From the NCBI GenBank assembly GCA_023386135.1, contig JAEWKG010000222.1, positions 1-7,170 of the forward strand: 7,170 bases of DNA, in the 5' to 3' direction. A model generated the notes under the pieces. It did not search any database and was not told where the DNA came from. It saw only the letters and a list, made by a program, of their open reading frames with translations. This document shows positions 1 to 6,345 of this stretch, piece after piece. Numbering within the stretch: position 1 is the first letter of the stretch; each line of letters opens with the position of its first letter. Position numbers and translations under genes: made by a program. Source of the stretch: Pseudomonadota bacterium. GTDB taxonomy: Bacteria > Pseudomonadota > Alphaproteobacteria > Sphingomonadales > Sphingomonadaceae.

Positions 1-11
1 GCCCACCCCAA

Positions 12-32
12 CGCCTCCCGCCTGCGGAGGGG
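12..32 (-). terminator. Small GC hairpin just downstream of putA
   Basis: CCTCC at 14-18 pairs with GGAGG at 26-30 around a 7-nt loop, starting 4 bases beyond the putA stop codon. On the minus strand the stem is followed by GCGTTGGGGTGGGC, with no U-run, so it is not a classical Rho-independent terminator. The pattern of C/G-rich stem followed by GGGGTGGGC resembles a dispersed intergenic hairpin I recall from sphingomonad genomes. That recollection is unverified, and the element is cut short by the window edge. Confidence 0.4.
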
Positions 33-33
33 T

Positions 34-3000
34 TCAGGAGGCGAGCAGGCTCGCGTTGCCGCCCGCGGCGGTGGTATCGATGCACACCACCCGCTCGGTC
101 GCGAAGCGCGCGACGTAGTGCGGGCCGCCCGCCTTGGGGCCGGTGCCCGACAGACCTTCGCCGCCGAAGGGCTGGCTCTCCACCACCGCGCCGATCTGGT
201 TGCGGTTGACGTAGAGGTTGCCCACCCGCGCCAGCCGCTCGACCGTGCGTCGGGTCTCGGCGATGCGGCTGTGGAGGCCCAAAGTGAGGCCGTAGCCAGT
301 GGCGTTGATGTCCTCGATCACGCGCTCCAATTCGTCGCCGGCGAACCGCGCGACGTGGAGCACGGGGCCGAAGTTCTCGCGCGCGACATCGCGGATCGAG
401 GCGATCTCGATGATCGTCGGCGGGACGAACGAGCCGGTCAGCCCGGCCGGAAGTTCGCGCCGCCACACCGGGCGGCCTTTCGCCTGCATGTCGGCAATGT
501 GGCTTTGGAGCGAGCCTTTCGCCTCGGCGTCGATCACCGGACCGACATCGGTGGATGTGTCCTGTGGGTCGCCAATCACGAGCGCCTCAAACGCGCCCTT
601 GATCATTTCGAGCATCGCGTCGGCGACATCGTCCTGCAGGTACAGCACCCGCAGCGCGCTGCAGCGCTGGCCGGCGCTCTGGAACGCGCTGGCGACCACG
701 TCGCGGGTGACCTGCTCGGGCAGCGCCGAGCTGTCGACAATCATCGCGTTCTGGCCGCCGGTCTCCGCCACCAGCGTGGCGATCGGTCCGTCGCGATTGG
801 CGAGGCTGCGGTTGATCGCGCGCGCGGTCTCGGTCGAGCCGGTGAACGCGACCCCCGCGATGCGCGGGTCGGAGGTGACGAGCTGGCCCACCTCGCCCGC
901 GCCCGGCAGCAGCTGCAGCACCTCGGGCGGAATGCCCGCCTCGTGGCACAGCTTGATCGCGAGCGCCGCGATCAGCGGGGTTTGCTCGGCGGGCTTGGCG
1001 ACCACCGTGTTGCCCGCGGCGAGCGCGGCGGCAGCGGGGCCGATGAAGATCGCCAGCGGGAAATTCCACGGGCTGATGGTGGCGAACACGCCGCGCCCGA
1101 CCAGGCTCAGGCGGTTTTCCTCGCCGGTTGGGCCGGGGAGCGGGATCGGCGCGGAGAACAACCGCCGCGCCTCGCCGGCGTAGAAGCGCAGGAAATCGAC
1201 CGCCTCGCGCAGTTCGAGCACGCCGTCGACCAGCGTCTTGCCCGCCTCGCGCTGGCAGAGGGAGATGAACTCGGCCGTGTGCGCCTCGAACGCGTCGGCG
1301 GCGGCCTCCAGCAGCAGCGCCCGCTTCTCGCCGCCGAGCGCGTTCCAGCCGGGCTGGATCGCCTCGGCCCGCGCAATGGCGTCGACGACCTGGGCGGCGG
1401 TTGCATCGCGGCAGGTGCCGATTTCGCTGCCATCCGTCGGCGACACGACCGGCGTTTCCGGAGCGTCACCCGCGCCGAACGTCGCTTCGGCGTTCCAGCG
1501 GGTGTTCCGCAGGCTGTTCAGCGCTTGATCGAGCGCTTCATTGACCAGCGGATCGGCCAGATCGACCCCCGCGCTGTTGGCGCGGTTGCCGAAGATGTCG
1601 CGCGGCAGCGGGATCGCCGGATTGCGCTTGGGCTCGGTCGCGGCCAGCTCGGCCACCGGGTCGCCGGTCAGCTCCGCCACCGGCACATCGGCATCGGCCA
1701 TGCGGTTGACGAAGCTCGAATTCGCCCCGTTTTCCAATAGCCTGCGCACCAGGTAGGCGAGCAGGTCCTTGTGCCCCCCGACCGGCGCGTAGATCCTCAC
1801 GCGGGTGCGCGCATTGCCTTCGATCCGCGCCAGCTCGCCGTAAACGTCCTCGCCCATCCCGTGGAGGCGCTGGAACTCGAACTCGCGGCCGCCCGCGAGC
1901 GCCTTGATCGCGCCGATGGTGTAGGCGTTGTGAGTGGCGAAGGCGGGAAAGATCGCGTCCTCGGCGTCGAGCAACTTGGCTGCGCAGGCGAGGTAGGAAA
2001 CGTCGGTCGAGAGCTTGCGGGTGAACACCGGATAGTCGCCATAGCCGCCGACCTGCGAGAGTTTGATCTCACTGTCCCAATACGCGCCCTTGACCAGCCG
2101 CACGAACAGCCGCCGCCCATGCCGCCGGGCGAGCTTGGCAACCCAGTCGCACATGTGAACGCTGCGCTTCTGGTACGCCTGCAGCGCCAGCCCGAAGCCG
2201 GTCCAGCCGCCCTCGAAGAGCGTATCGTCGGCGACCAGCGCCTCGATGATGTCCATCGACAGCTCGAGCCGTTCGGCCTCCTCGGCGTCGATGGTGAAGT
2301 GCATCCCCCCGTCGCGCGCCTTGCCCGCCAGATCGCGGATCATCGGCACCAGCGCCGCTTTCGCCGCCTCGGCGTGGAGGAAATCGTAGCGCGGATAGAG
2401 CGCCGTGAGCTTGACCGAGATGCCCGGCGAATCCTGCCAGCCCGGCGCGGTCTCGCGCGACAGCCGCGCGATCGCGCCCTCGTAGCTGGCGCGATAGCGC
2501 TCGGCGTCGGCGAAGGTCATCGCCGCCTCACCCAGCATGTCGAAGCTGTGCTGCAGCCCCTTCGCCCGCTCGGGCGCGGCGCGCTTCAATGCCTCGTCGA
2601 TCGTCCGGCCGAACACGAACTGCCCCCCCAGGATCTTCATCGCCTGCAGCGTCGCGGTGCGGATCACCGGTTCGCCCAGCCGCCCCATCGCCCGGCGCAG
2701 CGTCGCGCCCATCCCGCGCTGGTGCGCCTCGGGCGGGTCGAGTACCTCGCCGGTCAGCATCAGCGAGAAGGTCGCCGCGTTGACAAATGTCGAGCTCGAT
2801 TCGCCGAGGTGCTCGCTCCAGTCGATGTCGCCGATCTTGTCCTTGATCAGCGCATCGGCGGTGCGGGTATCGGGCACCCGCAGCAGCGCCTCGGCGAGGC
2901 ACATTAGTGCGATGCCTTCCTCGGTCGCGAGGCCGTAGGTCTGAAGAAAGGCGTCGAGGCCGCTCGCCTTGCGGGCGCGCGCGCCCTCGATCAGCTTGGC

Positions 3001-3135
3001 CGCGATCCGGGCCGCCTGACCGTGCACTGCGCTCGCCGGGGCGGCCTGGCGGATGCGCTCGGCGACGCATTCCTCCTCGGGCTGGCGATAGGCGAGGCGA
3101 AGGGCTTGGCGGTCGAGCGGGGCGGGTGCTGGCAT
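34..3135 (-). CDS. putA: Bifunctional proline dehydrogenase / L-glutamate-gamma-semialdehyde dehydrogenase PutA
   Basis: Oxidises proline to glutamate in two steps: an FAD-dependent proline dehydrogenase (PRODH), then an NAD+-dependent aldehyde dehydrogenase (P5CDH). From the ATG at 3135 it is 1033 aa. The PRODH domain covers roughly residues 160-480 and shows LVKGAYWDSEIK (Lys349), FATHNAYTIGA and the proline-binding RRLLEN motif (Arg464, Arg465, Glu468). The P5CDH domain covers about 540-1010, with SPWNFPLAIF, VAFTGSTE, AETGGQN (Glu791) and SAGQRCSALR (catalytic Cys825). The 34-residue Glu-Cys spacing is normal for aldehyde dehydrogenases. The protein starts directly in the alpha-helical region with no ribbon-helix-helix domain, so it fits the short, purely enzymatic PutA class and should not repress its own gene. 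A GTG at 3150 would add five residues; neither start has a clear Shine-Dalgarno. It is divergent from the TPR gene, with no putA regulator beside it. Assignment is very secure; the start is uncertain. Confidence 0.97.
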   Translation of the reverse strand: MPAPAPLDRQALRLAYRQPEEECVAERIRQAAPASAVHGQAARIAAKLIEGARARKASGLDAFLQTYGLATEEGIALMCLAEALLRVPDTRTADALIKDKIGDIDWSEHLGESSSTFVNAATFSLMLTGEVLDPPEAHQRGMGATLRRAMGRLGEPVIRTATLQAMKILGGQFVFGRTIDEALKRAAPERAKGLQHSFDMLGEAAMTFADAERYRASYEGAIARLSRETAPGWQDSPGISVKLTALYPRYDFLHAEAAKAALVPMIRDLAGKARDGGMHFTIDAEEAERLELSMDIIEALVADDTLFEGGWTGFGLALQAYQKRSVHMCDWVAKLARRHGRRLFVRLVKGAYWDSEIKLSQVGGYGDYPVFTRKLSTDVSYLACAAKLLDAEDAIFPAFATHNAYTIGAIKALAGGREFEFQRLHGMGEDVYGELARIEGNARTRVRIYAPVGGHKDLLAYLVRRLLENGANSSFVNRMADADVPVAELTGDPVAELAATEPKRNPAIPLPRDIFGNRANSAGVDLADPLVNEALDQALNSLRNTRWNAEATFGAGDAPETPVVSPTDGSEIGTCRDATAAQVVDAIARAEAIQPGWNALGGEKRALLLEAAADAFEAHTAEFISLCQREAGKTLVDGVLELREAVDFLRFYAGEARRLFSAPIPLPGPTGEENRLSLVGRGVFATISPWNFPLAIFIGPAAAALAAGNTVVAKPAEQTPLIAALAIKLCHEAGIPPEVLQLLPGAGEVGQLVTSDPRIAGVAFTGSTETARAINRSLANRDGPIATLVAETGGQNAMIVDSSALPEQVTRDVVASAFQSAGQRCSALRVLYLQDDVADAMLEMIKGAFEALVIGDPQDTSTDVGPVIDAEAKGSLQSHIADMQAKGRPVWRRELPAGLTGSFVPPTIIEIASIRDVARENFGPVLHVARFAGDELERVIEDINATGYGLTLGLHSRIAETRRTVERLARVGNLYVNRNQIGAVVESQPFGGEGLSGTGPKAGGPHYVARFATERVVCIDTTAAGGNASLLAS

Positions 3136-3242
3136 GGCGGGCCACTGCACCCGGTTTCACTTGCAATCAAGGGCGCCAGAAAGCGCTGGACTCGCGAACG
3201 GGGCAGGGCGAGGCTGCGCGCGATTGGCCGGGGCGGCAGGGC
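3136..3242. promoter_or_regulatory. Divergent intergenic region between putA and the TPR gene
   Basis: This 107-bp spacer must carry the promoters of both divergent transcripts if neither starts inside the other gene. It has one AT-richer island at 3154-3170 (TTTCACTTGCAATCAA and its flank) in otherwise very GC-rich DNA. The island contains the self-complementary hexamer TTGCAA at 3161-3166. I cannot place a convincing -35/-10 pair for either direction. The island is the likeliest promoter or operator core, by inference only. Confidence 0.3.
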
Positions 3243-4604
3243 ATGGCGGCGAGCAGAACAGCGATCGATCCACACGCGCGCTGGTTGCGCGGGGCGTTTG
3301 CGCTGCTCGCGGCCGCGCTGCTGGCGATCGGCATCGACTGGGTGCGCGACAGGGCTCCGGCGCAGCCCGCGTTGAGCGCGGCGGACTGGGGCGGCGCGGG
3401 CTACGGACCGGCGGGGTTCGTGGAAGCCAGGCGCCAGCTCGACGCGCAGGTCGCGGGCCGCGAGGCGCTGCTGCGCGGCCAGCCCAACGACTGGCTGCAC
3501 GAAGAAGCACTCGCCCGCGCGCTGATGCGTCGTTCCCGCCTCGCGACCGACTACGGCGACCTCGCGCGCGCCGATGCGATCCTGGCGAAGGCGGTCGGCG
3601 ACTCGCATGCGCCGGCAGGTCCGCTCCTGAGCCGCGCGGCGGTGAGCATGATGGGCCACAAGCTCAGGCAGAGCGCCGCCGCGCTCGACACCATCGGCAA
3701 GTGGGCGGTCCCGCCCGACGACGGCGAGGAGAGCGAGATCGCGGGCCTGCGCGGCGACATCGCCTTTTACCGCGGCGATATGGCGGGAGCGCAGCAGTGG
3801 TACGACCGCTCGGCGGCGCTCGGCGGGGGGCCGGCGGCGGCGTACCGGCAAGCGAACCTCGCCAAGGCGCGCGGCGATTTCGGCGACGCGTTGGCGCAGT
3901 TCCACGACGCGGGAGGCCCGCGCGACACCCCCTTCGCGCACGCCTCCACCGCGCTGCAGATCGGCGCGGTCGAGCTCGCGCGCGGGAATTACCATGCGGC
4001 GGGCGAGTGGTTCGCCGCCGCCGACCGCCAATTCCCCGGATACTGGCTGTTCCAGGCGCACCGCGCGCAGGCGCTGGCGGTGGGCGGAGACCTTCCAGCC
4101 GGGATCGCCGCGATGCGCCGGGTCGCACAAACGGCGCCCGCCGCCGAAGTGATGGACGCGCTGGCGATGCTGTTGCGCGCGAATGGCGAGGCGGCCGAAA
4201 GCAAGCAGTGGGCCGCCCGCGCCGGCGCGGAATGGCAGCGCCGCCTCGCCCTCGCGCCCGAGGCTGCTTACGGTCATGCGCTCGAGCACGAACTGCTGTT
4301 CGGCACCCCAAAGCGCGCGCTCGAACTGGCGCAGGCCAACCTCGCCGCGAGGCCATTCGGGGAATCGCGGGTGCTCCTTGCCTCCGCGCTGATCGCGAAC
4401 GGGCGGTATGGTGAGGCGCTCGGGCAGCTCGACCGCGCCGAGGCGGCGGGCTGGCACAGCGCGCCGCTCTACGCGCTCAAGGCGCAGGTGTTCGAGCTGA
4501 CCGGCCGCGCCGACGACGCGAAACGCGCGCGAGATGCCTCGATTGCGCTCAACCCGCGCATCTTCGCGCCCGAGACCTCGCTGGTGTGGTTCTCGCACGG
4601 ATGA
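3243..4604 (+). CDS. Membrane-anchored tetratricopeptide-repeat protein
   Basis: A 453-aa protein of unknown specific function. A short N-terminal cytoplasmic segment is followed by one hydrophobic helix at about residues 14-34 (core FALLAAALLAIGI), then a long Ala/Gly-rich helical region, probably exposed to the periplasm. From about residue 80 onward it shows TPR-like helix pairs, for example GDIAFYRGDMAGAQQWYDRS, LAKARGDFGDALAQFHDAG, LARGNYHAAGEWFAAADRQF and ALIANGRYGEALGQLDRAEA. It ends with a typical terminal repeat (FELTGRADDAKRARDASIAL). Such repeats scaffold protein-protein contacts, and no catalytic motif is visible. I chose the ATG at 3243 because it immediately precedes the membrane anchor, with a weak purine-rich AGGG just upstream. 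The same open frame continues back to 2907 but there runs antisense to putA and reads as low-complexity Arg/Gly. The stop overlaps the next start (ATGA, 4601-4604), so the HupE-like protein is its probable partner. Confidence 0.88.
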   Translation: MAASRTAIDPHARWLRGAFALLAAALLAIGIDWVRDRAPAQPALSAADWGGAGYGPAGFVEARRQLDAQVAGREALLRGQPNDWLHEEALARALMRRSRLATDYGDLARADAILAKAVGDSHAPAGPLLSRAAVSMMGHKLRQSAAALDTIGKWAVPPDDGEESEIAGLRGDIAFYRGDMAGAQQWYDRSAALGGGPAAAYRQANLAKARGDFGDALAQFHDAGGPRDTPFAHASTALQIGAVELARGNYHAAGEWFAAADRQFPGYWLFQAHRAQALAVGGDLPAGIAAMRRVAQTAPAAEVMDALAMLLRANGEAAESKQWAARAGAEWQRRLALAPEAAYGHALEHELLFGTPKRALELAQANLAARPFGESRVLLASALIANGRYGEALGQLDRAEAAGWHSAPLYALKAQVFELTGRADDAKRARDASIALNPRIFAPETSLVWFSHG

Positions 4605-5821
4605 TCCTGCGGCGCCTCTGGCTCCTGCTTGCGCTGCTGCTCGCCGCGCCGGCGGCCGCGCACCTCACGCCCAACTCCGAAGTCCGCCTCGACTTCGGCG
4701 CACGCACAGTGACGGCGGACATCATCGTGCCGCAGGGCGAGTACGCCTATGCGACCGGCAATCCGGTCACCAACGACGCGGCATCGCAGTCGCTCGCCGG
4801 ACGATACCTGGCCGCGCATATGTCCGTCCACGCCCCCGACGGCCGCGCGTGGACGGTGCGGATCGAGCGCGCCGAGTTCGTCCAGATTGCCGGCCCGCCA
4901 GACTTCCGCGCCACCGCTCTGCTCGCGCCGCCCGCGGGCGCGCCGGTCGACCGCCTCACGCTCGATTGGCGCGCGGTGATCGACACAGTCCCCAGCCACT
5001 TCGCGCTGATCGTCACCGGCGAGACGGGCGCGCGCGAGGTGCTCGGGGCGGTGCGGCAGGGGAGCTACGCGCTCGCCATCGACCGCTCGCAGGGCGCGGG
5101 CCGGGCATTCGCCGGCGCGGTGGGCATCGGGGCGCATCACATCCTGGGCGGCACCGACCACCTGATGTTCCTGCTCGCCCTGCTGCTGCCCGCGCCGCTG
5201 CTTGTCGCCGGCGGATCGTGGGCGGGGCGCAGGCCGCCGCGTGAGACGTTTATGCAGCTCGCCAAGATCGTCACCGCCTTCACCATCGGCCATAGCGTGA
5301 CACTGGTCGGCGCGACGCTTGGCGGGTGGGCGCTGCCCGTGGCGCCGGTCGAGGTCGCGATCGCGGTGTCGGTGCTGGTCTCCGCGATCCATGCACTAAG
5401 GCCGCTGTTCCCTGGCCGCGAGCCGCTCATCGCCGGCGGCTTCGGCCTCGTCCACGGCCTGGCCTTTGCGACGCTGGTGCGCGACGCGGGCGTCGGCATG
5501 GCGAGTTCGGCGGTGGGGCTGCTCGGCTTCAACCTCGGGATCGAGCTGGTCCAGCTCGCGATCGTCTGCCTCGCGCTGCCCGCGCTGCTGATCCTGTCGG
5601 CGCGCCCGCGCTATGCCATGCTGCGAGTGACCGCCGGCGCGCTGTGCGCGGGCGCAGCCAGCGTATGGATCGCGGTGCGCACCAGCCTGATACCGGCCGC
5701 CGCCGCGCAGGTGCTCGATCTGGTGGTCGGCCAACTCGGCTGGGCCATCGCCGCGACGAGCGCGGCGGCGGTGATCGTGTGGCTGGCGGGCCGCAAGCGG
5801 GCGGCGCCCTCGCCCGCCTAG
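4601..5821 (+). CDS. HupE/UreJ family integral membrane protein with periplasmic N-terminal domain
   Basis: A 406-aa membrane protein. Residues 1-20 form a signal peptide (MILRRLWLLLALLLAAPAAA, cleavage probably before HLTPNSE). Residues about 21-165 form a soluble extracytoplasmic domain, and about 168-400 form six or seven transmembrane helices. The membrane part carries the family's histidine pattern: AHHILGGTDHLMF with an H-X5-DH motif (His180, Asp186, His187), FTIGHS (His231), SAIHAL (His264) and FGLVHGLAFA (His285). In HupE proteins this motif is linked to nickel import, and UreJ relatives are linked to metal supply for urease. Neither enzyme is encoded here, so substrate and role remain open; metal transport is only a family-based guess. 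The ATG at 4601 overlaps the TPR stop as ATGA, implying coupled translation. A GTG at 4586 in the same frame would add only MVLAR and is less likely. The gene ends tail-to-tail against the broken minus-strand gene. Confidence 0.88.
   Translation: MILRRLWLLLALLLAAPAAAHLTPNSEVRLDFGARTVTADIIVPQGEYAYATGNPVTNDAASQSLAGRYLAAHMSVHAPDGRAWTVRIERAEFVQIAGPPDFRATALLAPPAGAPVDRLTLDWRAVIDTVPSHFALIVTGETGAREVLGAVRQGSYALAIDRSQGAGRAFAGAVGIGAHHILGGTDHLMFLLALLLPAPLLVAGGSWAGRRPPRETFMQLAKIVTAFTIGHSVTLVGATLGGWALPVAPVEVAIAVSVLVSAIHALRPLFPGREPLIAGGFGLVHGLAFATLVRDAGVGMASSAVGLLGFNLGIELVQLAIVCLALPALLILSARPRYAMLRVTAGALCAGAASVWIAVRTSLIPAAAAQVLDLVVGQLGWAIAATSAAAVIVWLAGRKRAAPSPA
5797..5817 (+). terminator. Possible hairpin inside the last codons of the HupE-like gene
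   Basis: GCGGGCG at 5797-5803 pairs perfectly with CGCCCGC at 5811-5817 around a 7-nt loop, ending just before the TAG stop. The following bases (CTAGCTTACCC) contain no real U-tract. It may slow or stop transcription of the TPR/HupE-like pair, but stems of this size arise easily in DNA this GC-rich. Confidence 0.25.
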
Positions 5822-6125
5822 CTTACCCGAGCGACGATCGCCGGCACCTGCGGCAGCAGCTCGCGCGCGAGATATCGGGCACCAGCACTCCGAGGGGAAT
5901 CGCCGCCGCCTCCACCGTCGCCAGCCGCAGCTTGCCCGCGCCCGCGCGCAGGGCCGCTTCGCCGGTCAGCCGCAGTGCGCCGGGGACGAACGCGCCGCCG
6001 CCCACGGCGGCGTCGCGGTTGGTGAGCGCGATCCGGTCCGCCTCGGCCTCGCGCGCCGCGTCCCGCGCGATGTTGCCGGCGCTCTGTCCGTGACGGACGA
6101 TGATCAATTGGGAAGGCCAGTTCAT
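5818..6125 (-). pseudogene. Broken gene: histidine phosphatase N-terminus joined to NAD(P)HX dehydratase (NnrD) fragments
   Basis: Reading from the ATG at 6125, residues 1-41 look like the start of a histidine phosphatase: LIIVRHGQSAGN has the catalytic RHG (His12), followed by the usual NRD segment. From residue 42 the frame continues as GGGAFVPGALRLTGEAALRAGAGKLRLATVE..., which matches the N-terminal nucleotide-binding part of ADP-dependent NAD(P)HX dehydratase. That enzyme repairs hydrated NADH/NADPH. After VLVPDIS (about 5870) the frame becomes Cys/Arg-rich and stops at TAA 5823-5825. Another frame then reads sensibly as LARELLPQVPAIVARVS and stops at TAG 5818-5820. A normal phosphatase or NnrD is about 180-290 aa, so neither can be functional here. 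I infer two deletions, or one deletion plus a frameshift, in a former phosphatase-nnrD gene pair. The phosphatase start is the surest part; assigning the tail to NnrD is tentative. A sequencing or assembly error could explain the frame change but not the fusion. Confidence 0.72.
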
Positions 6126-6126
6126 G

Positions 6127-6157
6127 CCGTTCTCAAGCGCTCAGCGCGCGGGAACGG
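6127..6157 (-). terminator. Long imperfect hairpin between tRNA-Leu and the broken phosphatase gene
   Basis: CCGTTCTC at 6127-6134 pairs with GGGAACGG at 6150-6157 (8 pairs, one G-U). A 2x2 internal loop and a GCGC/GCGC stem with a TCA loop extend it. It begins 17 bases beyond the tRNA CCA and ends 1 base before the ATG at 6125, so it covers the weak Shine-Dalgarno-like GAGAA. There is no U-tract. It could act as a 3' processing or stop signal for the tRNA transcript, or hide the translation start of the downstream gene. Confidence 0.4.
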
Positions 6158-6174
6158 TTCCGGCGGGGACATCC

Positions 6175-6261
6175 TGGTGCGGTCGAGAAGACTCGAACTT
6201 CCACGGGCTTTCGCCCACAACGACCTCAACGTTGCGCGTCTACCAATTCCGCCACGACCGC
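6175..6261 (-). tRNA. tRNA-Leu (anticodon GAG)
   Basis: A full class II tRNA folds on the minus strand, 87 nt including the encoded CCA. The acceptor stem GCGGTCG/CGACCGC is perfect (5' side at 6261-6255, 3' side at 6185-6179), with discriminator A at 6178 and CCA at 6177-6175. The D arm has the AATTGGTAGA loop. The anticodon stem CAACG/CGTTG encloses TTGAGGT, giving anticodon GAG, which reads CUC and CUU leucine codons. The long variable arm is GGGC-GAAA-GCCC, and the T arm contains TTCGAGT. The long variable arm plus GAG makes the leucine identity secure. It lies between the thioesterase gene and the broken phosphatase gene, all on one strand. Confidence 0.97.
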
Positions 6262-6271
6262 ACATCGGGAT

Positions 6272-6297
6272 GAAAGAAGGGCCGGCGGACCGGCCCT
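6272..6297 (-). terminator. Rho-independent-type terminator after the thioesterase gene, directly before tRNA-Leu
   Basis: On the minus strand AGGGCCGG pairs with CCGGCCCT (8 perfect pairs, + strand 6290-6297 with 6278-6285) around a TCCG loop, followed by TTCTTTC. This is a good intrinsic terminator for the panC-thioesterase transcript, about 50 bases after its last stop codon. It ends only about 10 bases before the tRNA 5' end, so a tRNA promoter cannot fit between them. The hairpin may therefore also be part of the tRNA precursor leader. Confidence 0.65.
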
Positions 6298-6311
6298 CGG
6301 TAGGCGGGCGC

Positions 6312-6339
6312 CTCTAGCAACGGGTCAGGCGCTCCGCAA
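6312..6339 (-). promoter_or_regulatory. Candidate tRNA-Leu promoter
   Basis: On the minus strand TTGCGG (6339-6334), a 16-bp spacer and CTAGAG (6317-6312) are followed by the GC-rich stretch GCGCCCGCC. The combination of a TTG-type -35, a CTAGAG-like -10 and a GC-rich discriminator resembles stringently controlled stable-RNA promoters. Transcription would start near 6304-6306, giving a leader of about 43 nt that contains the hairpin at 6278-6297. The match to consensus is partial, and the call rests partly on location. Confidence 0.4.
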
Positions 6340-6345
6340 GCGCGA

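Noticed and set aside
118..1740. 540-aa plus-strand open frame opposite putA
   Set aside because: It is antisense to the unmistakable aldehyde dehydrogenase half of PutA, has Arg/Ala/Gly/Asp-biased composition without domains, and is expected from high-GC codon use.
1771..2907. 378-aa plus-strand open frame opposite the PRODH half of putA
   Set aside because: Shadow of putA in the complementary frame; no recognisable motif or ribosome-binding site.
3154..3170. TTGCAA-centred island as a specific regulator operator
   Set aside because: Only one short palindromic hexamer is visible, without a second half-site or known regulator nearby; kept only as a low-confidence regulatory region.
2907..3242. 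Possible 112-residue N-terminal extension of the TPR protein
   Set aside because: Most of it runs antisense to the putA start and is Arg/Gly-rich low complexity; the ATG at 3243 places a clean membrane anchor at the N-terminus.
2991..4598. 535-aa minus-strand open frame opposite the TPR gene
   Set aside because: No domain is recognisable, composition is Arg-rich, and the plus-strand frame has clear TPR pattern and a signal-anchor; it is a shadow.
4469..5392. 307-aa minus-strand open frame opposite the HupE-like gene
   Set aside because: Low-complexity His/Arg/Asp-rich shadow of a well-supported membrane protein gene.
5326..6093. 255-aa plus-strand frame crossing the HupE-like stop into the pseudogene region
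   Set aside because: Within the HupE-like gene it is an out-of-frame shadow, and beyond it reads Ser/Ala/Arg-rich sequence complementary to the phosphatase/NnrD-like frame.
6175..6261. tRNA-Leu 3' end as attachment site of an integrated element
   Set aside because: No integrase, no second copy of the tRNA 3' end and no change in base composition are visible within the window; the broken gene downstream is better explained by deletion.
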